This document shows, piece by piece, positions 40,950 through 50,762 of a DNA stretch of 64,000 nt. Position numbers and translations under genes: made by a program. The stretch is taken from NCBI GenBank assembly GCA_021613335.1, contig JAJTWR010000187.1:1-64000 (forward strand). The letters run 5' to 3'. Source of the DNA: Whitmania pigra. Lineage: Eukaryota > Annelida > Clitellata > Hirudinida > Haemopidae. The notes under the pieces are model-generated. The model worked only from the letters and a program-made list of their open reading frames with translations, did no database searches and was not told the DNA's origin. Position 1 is the stretch's first letter, and the number at the start of each line of letters is the position of its first letter.

Positions 40950-41816
40950 TCAAGCGAACCTTCGTGCTGCGGCAACGCAGCCGATAACCAGCACCATGAC
41001 AACGAGTAGCGACCACCCAATTGATTCACCGAGGATTGCGGCAGCCAAAGCCAAGCCAAGAAACGGCTGCAAGAACTGCAACTGCCCGATACTGGCAATG
41101 CCGCCTTGAGCCAGGCCGCGGTACCAGAAGATGAACCCGATCAACATGCTGAACAGGCCTACATAGAGGAGCGCAAAAACTGACGGCGGTTCGACCATCA
41201 TCAGATTCTTCGGCCATTCGACGAGTGTGAGAGGAAGCATCAAAGGCAGCGTCATGAGGAGAGACCAACTGATCACCTGCCATCCGCCGAGGCGACGCGA
41301 GAGGCGGCCTCCTTCAGCGTAGCCAAGGCCACAAAGAACGACGGCGGCAAGCATCATCAGATCGCCGGGCAAGGTGCCCGAAACCCGTCCTGTCGTGAAG
41401 GCAAATCCCATCACGAGCAGGCTGGCGGTTGCTGAAAAGAACCAAAATGGAGGTCGCGGCCTCTCCCCGGCGCGAAACACCGCGAACAGGGCTGTCATCA
41501 CAGGCAACAAGGCGACGTAGAGAAGGCCGCGCGCGGCGGTCATGTGTTGAAGCGCCAAAGCCGTCAGCAGCGGAAATCCGATGACAACGCCGAGCGCGAC
41601 GATTGCCAAGCCGGCAACCTCGTCCTTCCGCGGCGGCTTCTGCTCAAACAGGGATAGCGCAAGGGCTCCCGCCATGGCGGCAATCGTTGCTCGGCCATAG
41701 GTGAGAAACAGCGGCTCGAATCCTTGCAATGCCAGACGAGTGGCAGGGAGCGAGCCGCTGAAGATCACCACCCCGAGCAAGCCGTTGAGCCAAGCGGTCG
41801 GGCGCGACGACATCAT
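40950..41816 (-). CDS. EamA (DMT-superfamily) transporter
   Basis: A 288-aa inner-membrane protein with ten hydrophobic helices in two repeated EamA halves (PATRLALQGFEPLFLTYGRA in the first, FWYRGLAQGGIASIGQLQFL in the second). Members export metabolites or amino acids. Its start overlaps the upstream reductase stop by four bases. The next gene on the strand is lysR. Confidence 0.9.
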   Translation of the reverse strand: MMSSRPTAWLNGLLGVVIFSGSLPATRLALQGFEPLFLTYGRATIAAMAGALALSLFEQKPPRKDEVAGLAIVALGVVIGFPLLTALALQHMTAARGLLYVALLPVMTALFAVFRAGERPRPPFWFFSATASLLVMGFAFTTGRVSGTLPGDLMMLAAVVLCGLGYAEGGRLSRRLGGWQVISWSLLMTLPLMLPLTLVEWPKNLMMVEPPSVFALLYVGLFSMLIGFIFWYRGLAQGGIASIGQLQFLQPFLGLALAAAILGESIGWSLLVVMVLVIGCVAAARRFA

Positions 41817-42739
41817 GAGGTTGCCGCGCCGACACGCTGCGCCTCGTAGGCTTGCATGTTCGTCAGGCTGGTGCGGAGCAACGGGGCTGGCACCCCTGAC
41901 GCTCGCGCACGGACCAGCATATCCCCGATGACATGCTCATGCTCGGTGCGGCCATTGCGCGCCATATCACGAAACATCGATGCGGTTCCGGCCGAACCGC
42001 GCTCGGTCAGAGAGGCTGTCATCTGCGCCATGGCTTCGGAGCGTGGCGTGTATCCGCTGGCTTCGGCCGTCGCGATACATTCCGCCAGCATCTCGCGCAT
42101 GATGGCTTCGCCTTCGTCGGTAGCCACGATCGCGCCGATGGGAGCGCGCATGAGCGTTGTCATCCCCGCGTATGTAGCGAGGAACGTAAACTTCTCCCAC
42201 ATTTCCTGCTCGATTGCAGAGCTGAGTACGGGTTCGAAACCGCCGCGCCTTACAGCCTCAAATAGCCTCTCCGTCGCGTCCATCTGGTCCGGCGTCCGGG
42301 CGCCGAGGACGAAGCGTTGCAGCGTATTGAGATGCAGTATCTCACCGAGCGCGTTCACCGTTACGCCAATGTGACACAGCCCACCCAGCACCTGGTTCCG
42401 ACCGAAACGTGCATCGAGCATGTCCAGTTGGCGGACACCATTCAGAAGTGGCAGGATCAGGGAGGACGGACCAATGGCCGGCGCCACCGCTTCCATGGCG
42501 TCCTTCAGGTCGTAAGCCTTGCAGGCCAGCAGAACCGCATCAAACGGGCCAGTCACGGACATCAGTGTCTTGACGGGGACGTGGAGATCGCCCAGCGCGC
42601 TCTTGATTACCAATCCGTCACGAGCCAAGACCTCGGCGCGGGAAGGTCTTACCAGAAATTGAACGTCTACTCCGGCCGAAGCCAGCCGCCCGCCGAAGTA
42701 GCCGCCGATCCCTCCGGCTCCTAAGATCAAGATTCGCAT
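41813..42739 (-). CDS. 2-dehydropantoate 2-reductase (ApbA/PanE) family protein
   Basis: A 308-aa NADPH-dependent ketoacid reductase with a Rossmann start (MRILILGAGGIGGYFGGRLA), LLACKAYDL, NGVRQLDML and the catalytic lysine in EKFTFLATYAGM. The ATG at 42739 has GGAGG upstream. Placement beside a transporter and LysR gene suggests a catabolic or side role rather than pantothenate synthesis. Confidence 0.85.
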   Translation of the reverse strand: MRILILGAGGIGGYFGGRLASAGVDVQFLVRPSRAEVLARDGLVIKSALGDLHVPVKTLMSVTGPFDAVLLACKAYDLKDAMEAVAPAIGPSSLILPLLNGVRQLDMLDARFGRNQVLGGLCHIGVTVNALGEILHLNTLQRFVLGARTPDQMDATERLFEAVRRGGFEPVLSSAIEQEMWEKFTFLATYAGMTTLMRAPIGAIVATDEGEAIMREMLAECIATAEASGYTPRSEAMAQMTASLTERGSAGTASMFRDMARNGRTEHEHVIGDMLVRARASGVPAPLLRTSLTNMQAYEAQRVGAATS

Positions 42740-42778
42740 GCCATATCCTCCCACATCAGAGCCGAACATTTCCTATGT

Positions 42779-43150
42779 CTATCTCGAAATCGTTCTGAGA
42801 TAATCTATGATATCCGCCCTATCCCTCTCGGATGAAATACCTGCGAATGGCATCCTATTGCCTCGTACCAAGTCTTGCGGCGCTCGCAGAAATTCACCAA
42901 TATTCTCATCACTCCAAACAATACCGCTCTTGATCATTGCACGACTGTATCTGAAATCGCTCAACGAGCCGGCAGGCCTTCCGATAACTCCCCGGAGGCT
43001 CGGCCCTGTCCGGCCGCTCGTGCTGCCTACCTCATGACAGGCGGCGCAGGCGACAAAGAGAGCCTGTCCCCTCACTGGGTCAGCCTTGGCAGGTGTGCCC
43101 AAAGCAAGAACGGGGATGAGAGCGACGATAATCTTTCCTAACGTTTTCAT
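42779..43150 (-). CDS. Periplasmic c-type cytochrome
   Basis: A 123-aa class I cytochrome c with a signal peptide (GKIIVALIPVLALGTPAKA), heme site CAACH and a distal methionine in GNRMPFAG. Its start overlaps the stop of the GMC dehydrogenase gene by four bases. It is therefore the probable electron acceptor of that dehydrogenase. Confidence 0.92.
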   Translation of the reverse strand: MKTLGKIIVALIPVLALGTPAKADPVRGQALFVACAACHEVGSTSGRTGPSLRGVIGRPAGSLSDFRYSRAMIKSGIVWSDENIGEFLRAPQDLVRGNRMPFAGISSERDRADIIDYLRTISR

Positions 43151-44431
43151 CCCAGGCGCCTCGGATTGGAGAGATACGAGAGCAGGTCGTCAGCCAGCCT
43201 TAGCCCGAGGGCTCCAACTGGTCCGGTTGGGTTGTACCCTGAGTTCTGGGGGAACACGCTCGCCCCTGAAATAAACAGATTTTCCGCATCCCAACTCTGC
43301 AGATGCGGAGAGACAACGGATGACGCAGGGTCAGAGCCCATGATCGTCCCGCCGGTATTGTGCGTGGATTGGTATTGCCTGGAGTCGTATGGGCTCTTGC
43401 GGACGCTTGGTTTACTAATGACCTTCGCGCCGGCCGACGCAGCTATTTCCTCCATCTTTCCGTTTACGAAGCGGCACATCGCAGCGTCGTTTTCGTCAAA
43501 ATCGTAGGTGATCCGCAGAAGTGGCCGCCCCCATTGGTCTTTGTACTCGGGGTCGAGATCCATGTAGTTCTTGGCATTCGCATAATTCGATCCATGAAGC
43601 GAAAGTCCCATGGACCGCAGATACCAGTCGGCGTTTGCCTTCTTCCATGCCGACCCCCAGCGTGGAGTTCCGGGCGGCAGACGTCTTGCCTCAATCGGAC
43701 GCCCATTCGTCTGCGTTGCAGAAATATATCCGCCACCGTGAAACCCGAGGCCGGCGTGATCGAAGTTGTCATTGTTGAATTCGTCGATCACGAAACCCAA
43801 TGCCCCGGCGCCCATGAAAGGATTAATGAATTTGTCCGGAAAGAACATGTTGATGCCGGAAGTCACCTGGTAACAGTAATTCTTGCTGACGACCCCCGTT
43901 CGGGTCACGGGATCGTAGGGGTCACCAATTTCCGACAGAAGAAGAAGGCGCACGTTACTCAGCACATAGCTGCCTAGGACGAACAGCGAGCCAGGCTGGA
44001 CAAATTCCCGCCCTGTTGCGACGTCGACATAGGTCACGCTCGCGATACGCTTCCCGTCAGGCGTGACATTGAGGCGGATCACTTCCGCACCACCTCGTAT
44101 CTCGAAGTTGGGGCGGGACCTTACAAGCGGAAAGAGCAGAGAGGACGGCGTGGCCTTTGCGTTTGCTTCGCAGGTAAAGCGTTCACAATGACCGCAATAT
44201 TGGCATTGCCCCAGTTGCATGCCGTCCGGGTTTCGATATGGACGGCTGGCATTTGCAGCGGGCATCGGGAACGGCTGATAGCCGAGCTGCTCAGCGGCGC
44301 TTTTGAAAATATGGGACGCTTCCGACATCTCCAACGGGGGGAGCGGATAGTCGCGCTCGCGCCACGGTTCGAACGGATTGCCACCCTTTTGTTTTACACC
44401 TTTGAGATTTCCCGCCTTGCCGGCGATGCCG

Positions 44432-44439
44432 AAGAGCGC
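44432..44439. repeat. Target-site duplication AAGAGCGC, left copy
   Basis: The identical octamer lies directly outside the other IS end at 45802-45809. IS256-family elements usually duplicate 8-9 bases. Confidence 0.93.
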
Positions 44440-45801
44440 GGTCGTGTCCCCATCCGTGGTGTAGGTGATCAGTTGTCACTAGCGATCTCCGGGTAGGGTC
44501 GGGTTGCGAGACGCGCACCTAACCAGAGGATCACCGATGACCAACGAGATGATGAGCCTTCGCACGCTGGTGGAGAAGACCCCCGACGCGGATATCCTAC
44601 GCGAGATGATCGGCTTTGCGGCCAAGCGCCTGATGGAGATGGAGGTCGGCAGCCTGACGGGCGCCGGCTACGGCGAGAAGAGCCCCGACCGGCTGGCGCA
44701 GCGCAATGGCTACCGGGACCGGGCCTGGGAGACACGCGCCGGAACCGTCGAGCTGCGCATCCCCAAGCTGCGCCATGGAAGTTACTTCCCTGGCTTCCTG
44801 GAGCCGCGGCGGCTGGCCGAGAAGGCCCTGACAGCCGTGATCCAGGAAGCCTACGTCCAGGGTATCTCGACGCGCTCGGTCGATGATCGCGTCAAGGCGC
44901 TGGGCATGAGCGGCATCTCGAAGAGCCAGGTCAGCCGGCTGTGCGAAGAGATCGACGGCAAGGTGAAGGCCTTCCTCGAGCGCCGATTGAGGGCGACTGG
45001 CCCTATCTGTGGGTCGATGCGACTTACGTGAAGGTGCGCCAAGCCGGGCGCATCGTCTCGGTGGCCGTCATCGTGGCGGTCGGGGTGAACACCGACGGCC
45101 GGCGCGAGGTGCTGGGCATGGATATCGGTCCATCGGAAGCCGAGACGTTCTGGACAGCCTTCCTGCGCAAGCTGGCGCGACGCGGCCTGCGCGGCGTGAA
45201 GCTTGTCGTCTCGGATCCCACGAGGGCCTCAAGGCCGCTGTGTCGAAGGTTTTGACCGCCACCTGGCAGCGCTGCCGGGTGCACTTCATGCGCAACGCCC
45301 TTGCCCATGCGGGGCGCAGCGGCCGGCGCGTCGTCTCCGCCTTCATCGCCACGGCCTTCGCCCAAGATGACGCCGAGGCGGCGAGCGCCCAATGGAGGCG
45401 CGTCGCCGACCAGATCGCCCCAAGGTCTCCAAGCTTGCCGCCTTGATGGAACGAGGCGGAGCCCGATGTGCTGGCCTACATGAGCTTTCCGCCGCAGCAC
45501 CGCACCAAGCTGCACTCGACAAACCCGCTGGAGCGTCTCAATGGCGAAAATCAAGCGGCGCACCGAGGTCGTCGGGATCTTCCCAACGAGGCCGCTATCG
45601 TCCGCCTCGTCGGCGCGATCCTGCTCGAACAGAACGACGAGTGGGCCGTGCAACGCGCCCGCTATATGACGCTGGAAACCATCGCTCCTTTCGGCGATGA
45701 TCCCACCGTCATCCTGCCCGTCGCGGCAGCCTGACCGGTTCGGCGCTGCCCCAGGACGCTGCCCAAGCTCGGCCACCTACACCACGGATGGGGACAGGAC
45801 C
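44440..45801 (+). mobile_element. IS256-family insertion sequence inside the GMC gene
   Basis: The ends are inverted repeats beginning GGTC(G/C)TGTCCCCATCCG, then TGGTGTAGGTG; the left end is at 44440 and the right end at 45801. The 8-bp direct repeats AAGAGCGC flank it exactly. Length is 1362 bases. The terminal 207 bases also appear, inverted and apparently identical, at 63794-64000. The clean duplication and intact host reading frame point to a recent insertion. Confidence 0.95.
44537..45734 (+). pseudogene. IS256-family (MutA-type) transposase with five single-base indels
   Basis: The frame starts at ATG 44537 ([20 protein letters not shown]). It shows the DDE transposase in pieces: [20 protein letters not shown]; then [20 protein letters not shown]; then ATWQRCRVHFMRNALAHAG; then [19 protein letters not shown] text and [20 protein letters not shown]. 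Breaks lie near 44983, 45216, 45415, 45450 and 45547, each a single missing or extra base. In a recently moved element these are more likely sequence errors than decay. Confidence 0.88.
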
Positions 45802-45809
45802 AAGAGCGC
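45802..45809. repeat. Target-site duplication AAGAGCGC, right copy
   Basis: Matches 44432-44439 exactly and abuts the IS right end. Confidence 0.93.
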
Positions 45810-46297
45810 CTCAAACTCCTCATAGTGGGGCTGGAGATCGCGGTAGGAGATTCCCCAGTCTTGAATTGTCATCCAACCGGGAATCGATTTCGCACCGTAG
45901 CGCTCGGTAAGATGCTTCCTCAGAACATAATCGGATTCAGAGAAGCGCCAGGTTTGTCCGTTCCAATGCTGAGCGGCCCCTCCCACCCCGAACCCTGGAA
46001 GAAACGAGAGCAACTGCCTCATTGGCAGTGCTTCCTCATTCGGACTGTGCCGCAGCGTATAGGTCTCCACGTTTTCACGGCGAGTCATGCCACGGTAGGT
46101 AGACCAACGCAAGTCATCCCGCTGATGCGGAAGCTCACCAACGGCCGAGCCAGTCCAATCCGGTCCTCGTTCCAAGACCAGCACCTCTCGTCCTGCCGGT
46201 ACCAATCTGCGGGCGACAAGTCCCGCTGTCAGGCCGCCACCGATAACAACGATCTCTTTCTCAGGTAGTTGCGTCGCCATTGCTCGCCTCTTTGGGA

Positions 46298-47062
46298 TCA
46301 GGAGAAGTCCTGTATGGACATGGGCGAGTCCGACGCCGGATGCCTACGGCCGCGATAGGTCACCATGTCAGTCGCATAGGTAGCGGGAAGGCCCGGATAG
46401 CCGATCATCCGCCAAGCAAGCTTGCCGCGGTTTCCGCCATAGATCGGATCTGCGAAGGCCCCGCGAACGAACAACGGATAGAACAGCTCGTTCAACCACG
46501 AACTCAGATTAAAGGCGGCGGGTTGCGGAGGAGCACTTGATATGTCGCGGAGAAAATTCTCCAGTTGATCGCCCGTTAGGCGGTCCGGCGCTGCCGAGTG
46601 GCGCTGCACGCTGGCGTCCGCGAGATGTCTGAGACCGTCCTTGAAATACTGCTCCGGCGTATATGCAAGTTGATAGCCGTGCTCTGGCTTTCCTTGCTTG
46701 AACGGGCCACTCAGATAGAGACGATCGCCCTGGCCATAGGCTCCCGCCAATTGGCGGTCAATGAATGTCGCTATGCCGAGGGTTACACCGTCAGGCGATA
46801 GATCGTCCGCCGGCCACATATGGACAACCAACGCCTCGACAATGGCGGCTTCATCAAGACCCAGACTCTGATACCCATCGGCGAGCGCAGGCGGCGCGGC
46901 ATGAACCTGTACTGCCTCCCCGCGCTTGATTCCGCTGTCCGCAGTCTGAGGCTGCTCAGCGCGGACTGCGCCTAGTGGCGCTGCAAGAACGCCAGCTCCG
47001 AATGCGCCAACCCCAGTGATCAGTGATCTCCGGCCAACATTCTGCGGTGCATCTGATGACAT
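46298..47062 (-). CDS. Gluconate 2-dehydrogenase subunit 3-like protein
   Basis: A 254-aa protein with a twin-arginine signal (GRRSLITGVGAFGAGVLAAP) and the subunit-3 pattern: MWPADDLSPDGVTLGIATFI, DRQLAGAYGQGDRLYLSGPF and AWRMIGYPGLPATY at the end. Tat export of this small subunit likely carries the signal-less GMC subunit to the periplasm. It is the first gene of the three-gene operon, 17 bases before the GMC start. Confidence 0.9.
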   Translation of the reverse strand: MSSDAPQNVGRRSLITGVGAFGAGVLAAPLGAVRAEQPQTADSGIKRGEAVQVHAAPPALADGYQSLGLDEAAIVEALVVHMWPADDLSPDGVTLGIATFIDRQLAGAYGQGDRLYLSGPFKQGKPEHGYQLAYTPEQYFKDGLRHLADASVQRHSAAPDRLTGDQLENFLRDISSAPPQPAAFNLSSWLNELFYPLFVRGAFADPIYGGNRGKLAWRMIGYPGLPATYATDMVTYRGRRHPASDSPMSIQDFS

Positions 47063-47101
47063 CGCCCACCTCCGATATCTGACGTCAGAAGCGTACTAGA
47101 A

Positions 47102-47121
47102 TAGTGGACAAATGTCTACTA
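47102..47121. promoter_or_regulatory. Candidate operator between subunit-3 gene and XRE-cupin regulator
   Basis: TAGTGGACA-AA-TGTCTACTA is an inverted repeat with nine-base arms and one mismatch, centred in the divergent promoter region. It is a good candidate for autoregulation and operon control by the XRE-cupin protein. A weaker relative lies within that gene near 47428-47445. Confidence 0.5.
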
Positions 47122-47211
47122 GATCGTTGTGTCGAGCAAATCGGCAAATTTTTGATACGGTTGCGATGAGGTTCCTATATGCAAAGGCGCAAACAGCGCA
47201 CTGGAGAGGCG

Positions 47212-47793
47212 ATGGCACAGCAATCAGCGGAAGATATTGGCAAGAATCTAAGAGCAATCCGCCAGTTGCGCGGGCTGTCGATGTCGGCGCTAGCCTCCGC
47301 GTCCTCGGTTAGCAAAGCGATGATTTCAAAGATCGAACGCGGCGATGGTGGCGTATCGGCCTCGACTCTTGGGAAACTCGCGGAAGCCCTGGAGGTGGGA
47401 ATCTCCGACCTTTTGAGCAAGGACAAAGTAGATAGCATTGTCTACTCGCCCCTGGACTCGCAGCCCGTTCTTCATGACAGCAAGCGGAACTTCATTCGCC
47501 GTGCTCTTTCGCCAATTTTTCCGGGACGCGGCATTGATGTTGTCCATAATGAGCTTGGTCCAGGCGGCCGCACGGGAGCCTTTCCACCACATAAGAAAGG
47601 CGTCCACGAATACATTGTTGCCCTCTCCGGCACGTTGACTGTCCACTTAAATGAACGAAAAATTACGATGCACGCGGGCGATAGTCTTTTTTTTGACGCC
47701 GATTGCACACACGAGATGGCCAACGACACACAAGAACCGGTTTCATGGCTGTTGGTCATTGACGGAACGAAGTACGTGAAGGCGATCACCTAA
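47212..47793 (+). CDS. XRE-family regulator with C-terminal cupin sensor domain
   Basis: About 193 aa. The helix-turn-helix is NLRAIRQLRGLSMSALASAS plus SKAMISKIERGDGGVSASTL. The cupin follows (GVHEYIVALSGTLTVHLNER, AGDSLFFDADCTHEMAND) and would bind a small ligand. I chose ATG 47212 because GGAGAGGCG precedes it; the frame is open from 47179. It is divergent from the dehydrogenase operon and is its likely regulator. Confidence 0.9.
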   Translation: MAQQSAEDIGKNLRAIRQLRGLSMSALASASSVSKAMISKIERGDGGVSASTLGKLAEALEVGISDLLSKDKVDSIVYSPLDSQPVLHDSKRNFIRRALSPIFPGRGIDVVHNELGPGGRTGAFPPHKKGVHEYIVALSGTLTVHLNERKITMHAGDSLFFDADCTHEMANDTQEPVSWLLVIDGTKYVKAIT

Positions 47794-47931
47794 TGGCCTT
47801 CCAGGCCGATTATTGTTGCGGCCGTCGACGAGCCTTCTATGCCGTGACGGTCCCAGACGAATGATCGACGTTTTGAAACGCGGTGGGAGGCGCGCTTACG
47901 CGAGCGGCAAGCGCGCCTTGGAATTGCGCAT

Positions 47932-49077
47932 CTACGCGGCGCGGCTGACCTCCGGTCGCTGATACCGTGTCGCGGTTGAAGCCAACAACGCCGCGATGAT
48001 CGTTTCTGGACTTGTCGACAGATAGGACAGGCCAGCCGGTGCGAGGTAGCGCGCCAACCATTGGACAGAATTCCAGTCCGTGGTCAGCTCGCCGGCAAGT
48101 CCCCAGGTGAACTGTTGATCGAGCTCCAGAGCAAGGCGCGTGGATCGTTGTAATGCTTCGTGCATTGCACGACCGACAACAGACACCTGAACATGGGTGA
48201 AAGGACTTGACGCAAAGATTCCGTGCTCGACGTAACCGGGGATCAGGTGGCGTGGCGCATCACCACGGTTCATGTTGAGGCAAGCGGTTGTAAAATCGTT
48301 CGATCCGATCAGGCCGCCGACCATCCCCAGATCATGGCCCCGTTGCCGAAGGATGCTTTCCAGACAAATAAATGCACCGCCGGTTTCCAGCATTGTGGCC
48401 GCGCCTTCGATCGGGGAGTTTCTTGTACCGCCGAAGATCGAGGAGGCGACCTCCTCGAGCATTGCAATGAAGCGCGCCGCCTCGTCGGGAAGAGCAAGTG
48501 TCGCGAGGAGGAAGCGAATCTTCACAGCGGCACCGTCCGCATTGGCGCGCACGAGCGCTCCCAGCACGGTACGCAACCACAGACGGGCCAGATCCGGACG
48601 GATCGAGAAGAGGCGAATTCCGCGGCATCCATGGTACACTTCGCGCTCTCCGCTCAAACGACGGAAGGCACTCTGCGTTTTTGCGCGATCAAGGCCATGC
48701 CGAGCCGCAAAATCGGCGATATCGAAATTGTCGGGCAGAAACTTGCTGAACGGCATGCAAAGGGTTCTGACGACACACATTGAGCCCGGCCGAGCGGAAA
48801 AGATCGAGTAGTATCGATCGCCATGTCGCTGCTCGTACTGATGGACAACGAGATCGTAGTGCTCTTTCGTCGTGCATTCCTCTCCAAGGAAAAGAATGCG
48901 CAAGATGTCGATGTCCGACGGATCGATCCACATCCGTTCGTCACGGAGCAGGCCGACACCGAGGGCAGCTTCGTTACACCTGATTGACAATCCAGACTGG
49001 TCGAAGGTCAACGCCGACGCGAGGAGCCGTGCTCGGACCACGCATGCTGTCTTGTGGACATTCACATATACTCGCAA
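47932..49077 (-). CDS. Hypothetical protein, 381 aa
   Basis: I do not recognise this family. The protein is intact and soluble, with RMWIDPSDIDILRILFLGEE near residue 50 and a helical section with a possible DNA-binding turn (FDIADFAARHGLDRAKTQSAF, around residues 120-140). A C-terminal half rich in small residues follows. It could be a transcription regulator, which is speculative. It lies between the XRE-cupin gene and IS5 copy B. The 160 bases upstream of its start carry no other gene. Confidence 0.6.
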   Translation of the reverse strand: MRVYVNVHKTACVVRARLLASALTFDQSGLSIRCNEAALGVGLLRDERMWIDPSDIDILRILFLGEECTTKEHYDLVVHQYEQRHGDRYYSIFSARPGSMCVVRTLCMPFSKFLPDNFDIADFAARHGLDRAKTQSAFRRLSGEREVYHGCRGIRLFSIRPDLARLWLRTVLGALVRANADGAAVKIRFLLATLALPDEAARFIAMLEEVASSIFGGTRNSPIEGAATMLETGGAFICLESILRQRGHDLGMVGGLIGSNDFTTACLNMNRGDAPRHLIPGYVEHGIFASSPFTHVQVSVVGRAMHEALQRSTRLALELDQQFTWGLAGELTTDWNSVQWLARYLAPAGLSYLSTSPETIIAALLASTATRYQRPEVSRAA

Positions 49078-49237
49078 TGGAGATTGCGCGTGACAGAAAT
49101 TGATGAGCGATTGGAAACCAGAAAATTCATCCGACTGTACAATCTCCCGAATTTCCTCCTGTCTGAGCGCGAAGAATTTGGTATCCGCGATACGATCCCA
49201 GGCAGATGCCGGGCCAAATTCCTGCTCGGCCTCTAGA

Positions 49238-50546
49238 TGGACGCCTCCGGAAACTGGCGTTGGTGACGATTTTATGATTCAATTGTCTGTATCGGTAGAT
49301 GGATGGAGGCCTTGATGAAGGGTCAGGTTGGTTTCTGGGATTTCGAACACAGCCTTGAAGCTCTGTCGGCGGAAGGTGATCCGCTGGAGAAACTGGAGCG
49401 AACGGTCTGCTTCGAGCAGTTTCGCCCGGCTCTGAGCAAGGCGGTTCGACGTTCCGACCCCTCGAAAGGGGGACGCCCCGGGTTCGATGTGGCGCTGAAG
49501 TTCAAGATGCTGGTCTTGCAGGAGGGGCTCTATGGCCTGTCACTCCAGCAGACGGCCTACCAGGTGCAAGATCGCCTGACCTGGCTTCGGTTCTGCGGTT
49601 TGCGTCCCGGCGAAGCGGTTCCCGACGCCAACACGCTGTGGGATTTTCGCGAGGCGCTGATCACGGCCAGGGCGCTGGACCGGCTGTTTCAAACCCTCGA
49701 TCAGATGATTTCCGATGCAGGCTATCTTGCCATGGGCGGCCAGATCATTGACGCGACGCTGGTGGCAGCCCCACGGCCAGCGCAACAAGGACAGCGAGAA
49801 AGAGGCGATCAAAGCCGGTCAAATCCCCGAAGCATGGAAGGGAAGCATGGAAGGACAGGCCGCCCAAATTACGGCAGAAGGATCGAGAGGCTCGCTGGAC
49901 GATGAAACTCTCCAAAGCCAGGCCCAAAGAGGATGGGACGCCGCAGATCGATATCGCGACCCCGGTCTTTGGCTACAAAAGCCACATTTCCATTGACCGC
50001 CGACATGGTATCATCCGCCGCCGCCTCGTCACGGATGCCGCCGCCGCGGATGGAGCGCGGCTGCGAGAGGGGCTGATTGCCCGGAACACAGCCTCGGATG
50101 TATGGGCCGATACGGCATACCGCTCAAAGAGCAACGAGGAATTTCTGCTTGATCATGGCAAGGTCAGCCGCATCCATCGCAAGAAACCAAAGGGCAGACC
50201 GATGAGCAAGGCCACAGCGAGGGCCAATGCGGTGAAGTCCAAAATCCGCGCCCGCGTTGAGCGCGTCGTCTTCGCCGAACAGAAAGATCGCATGAGTCTC
50301 TTCATCCGAACCATCGGAAAAGCAAGAGCAGAGGCGACCATCACTCTGGCCAACATGGCTTACAACATGAAACGCTGGCGCTGGTTGGAAAAAATGAACC
50401 CCGTCTGACCCTGGGGAACAAGGAAAACCAGGTAAAGTCGCCTCGCAAACCCAGGAAACATCGTCCTCCTCTTCACCCGACTTATGCCAAAAAACAGCCA
50501 TTCCTCAACCAAAGATCCTTAAAAATCAGGTTTCCGGAGGTGTCCA
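49238..50546 (+). mobile_element. IS5-family insertion sequence, copy B
   Basis: Inverted repeats TGGACGCCTCCGGAAAC (49238-49254) and the complement of TGGACACCTCCGGAAAC (50530-50546) bound 1309 bases that match copy A throughout. Flanks (left TAGA, right GCTG) show no target duplication. Its right flank is the truncated end of an unknown gene, so insertion or recombination removed host sequence here. Confidence 0.88.
49303..50408 (+). pseudogene. IS5-family transposase, frameshifted (copy B)
   Basis: The N-terminal frame (MEALMKGQVGFWDFEHS to IIDATLVAAPR) breaks near 49775, where copy B has an extra G relative to copy A. A second shift comes from the 13-base tandem duplication at 49829-49854. 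The C-terminal frame opens at 49902 (MKLSKARPKEDGTPQIDIAT) and runs intact to NPV at 50408. Two three-base differences from copy A (near 49520 and 50267) keep frame. This copy is better preserved than copy A. Confidence 0.85.
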
Positions 50547-50547
50547 G

Positions 50548-50703
50548 CTGGTCAAAGCGTATCTGACCCATGAGCCGTTTTATGCCGGTCTTTATCGCAA
50601 AGTCTGGCTGTGGGAGGCGTGGCGGGCGAAGGTATTGCGGCGCTTTGGTGAGGATCTAGGGGGTGGTGACGAATCCGGGCTTGGCGTCACCGTAGGTCAA
50701 TAA
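50548..50703 (+). pseudogene. C-terminal fragment of an unknown gene cut by IS5 copy B
   Basis: An open frame enters from the IS end and reads LVKAYLTHEPFYAGLYRKVW, then LWEAWRAKVLRRFGEDLGGG, to a TAA at 50701. The composition looks coding, but the family is not recognised and no start remains. The missing 5' part was not found at the flanks of copy A. Confidence 0.45.
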
Positions 50704-50762
50704 GTTAAAAACGTCTTTTGGCTTCGATCGGAAGCAAAGGAAAGGGACGGCCATGAGTGTGA

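Larger units (their letters stand above)
43147..46280 (-). pseudogene. GMC-family dehydrogenase (gluconate 2-dehydrogenase-like FAD subunit), split by an IS
   Basis: The N-terminal part (46280 to 45802) has the FAD motif VVIGGGLTAGLVARRL and GGAAQHWNGQTW. The C-terminal part (44439 to 43147) has the GMC C-terminal STHNTGGTIMG, NLFISGASVFPQNSGYNPTG. Between them sits an IS256-family element (44440-45801) with an 8-bp target duplication. Without the IS and one repeat copy the two parts are in frame with no other lesion, so the gene was intact until insertion. It should oxidise a sugar or alcohol in the periplasm with the cytochrome and subunit 3. Confidence 0.93.

Noticed and set aside
47428..47445. 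GTAGATAGCATTGTCTAC inside the XRE-cupin gene as a second operator
   Set aside because: Only part of the arms match the main palindrome, and it lies in coding sequence. It could be real, but the evidence is too thin to list as a site.
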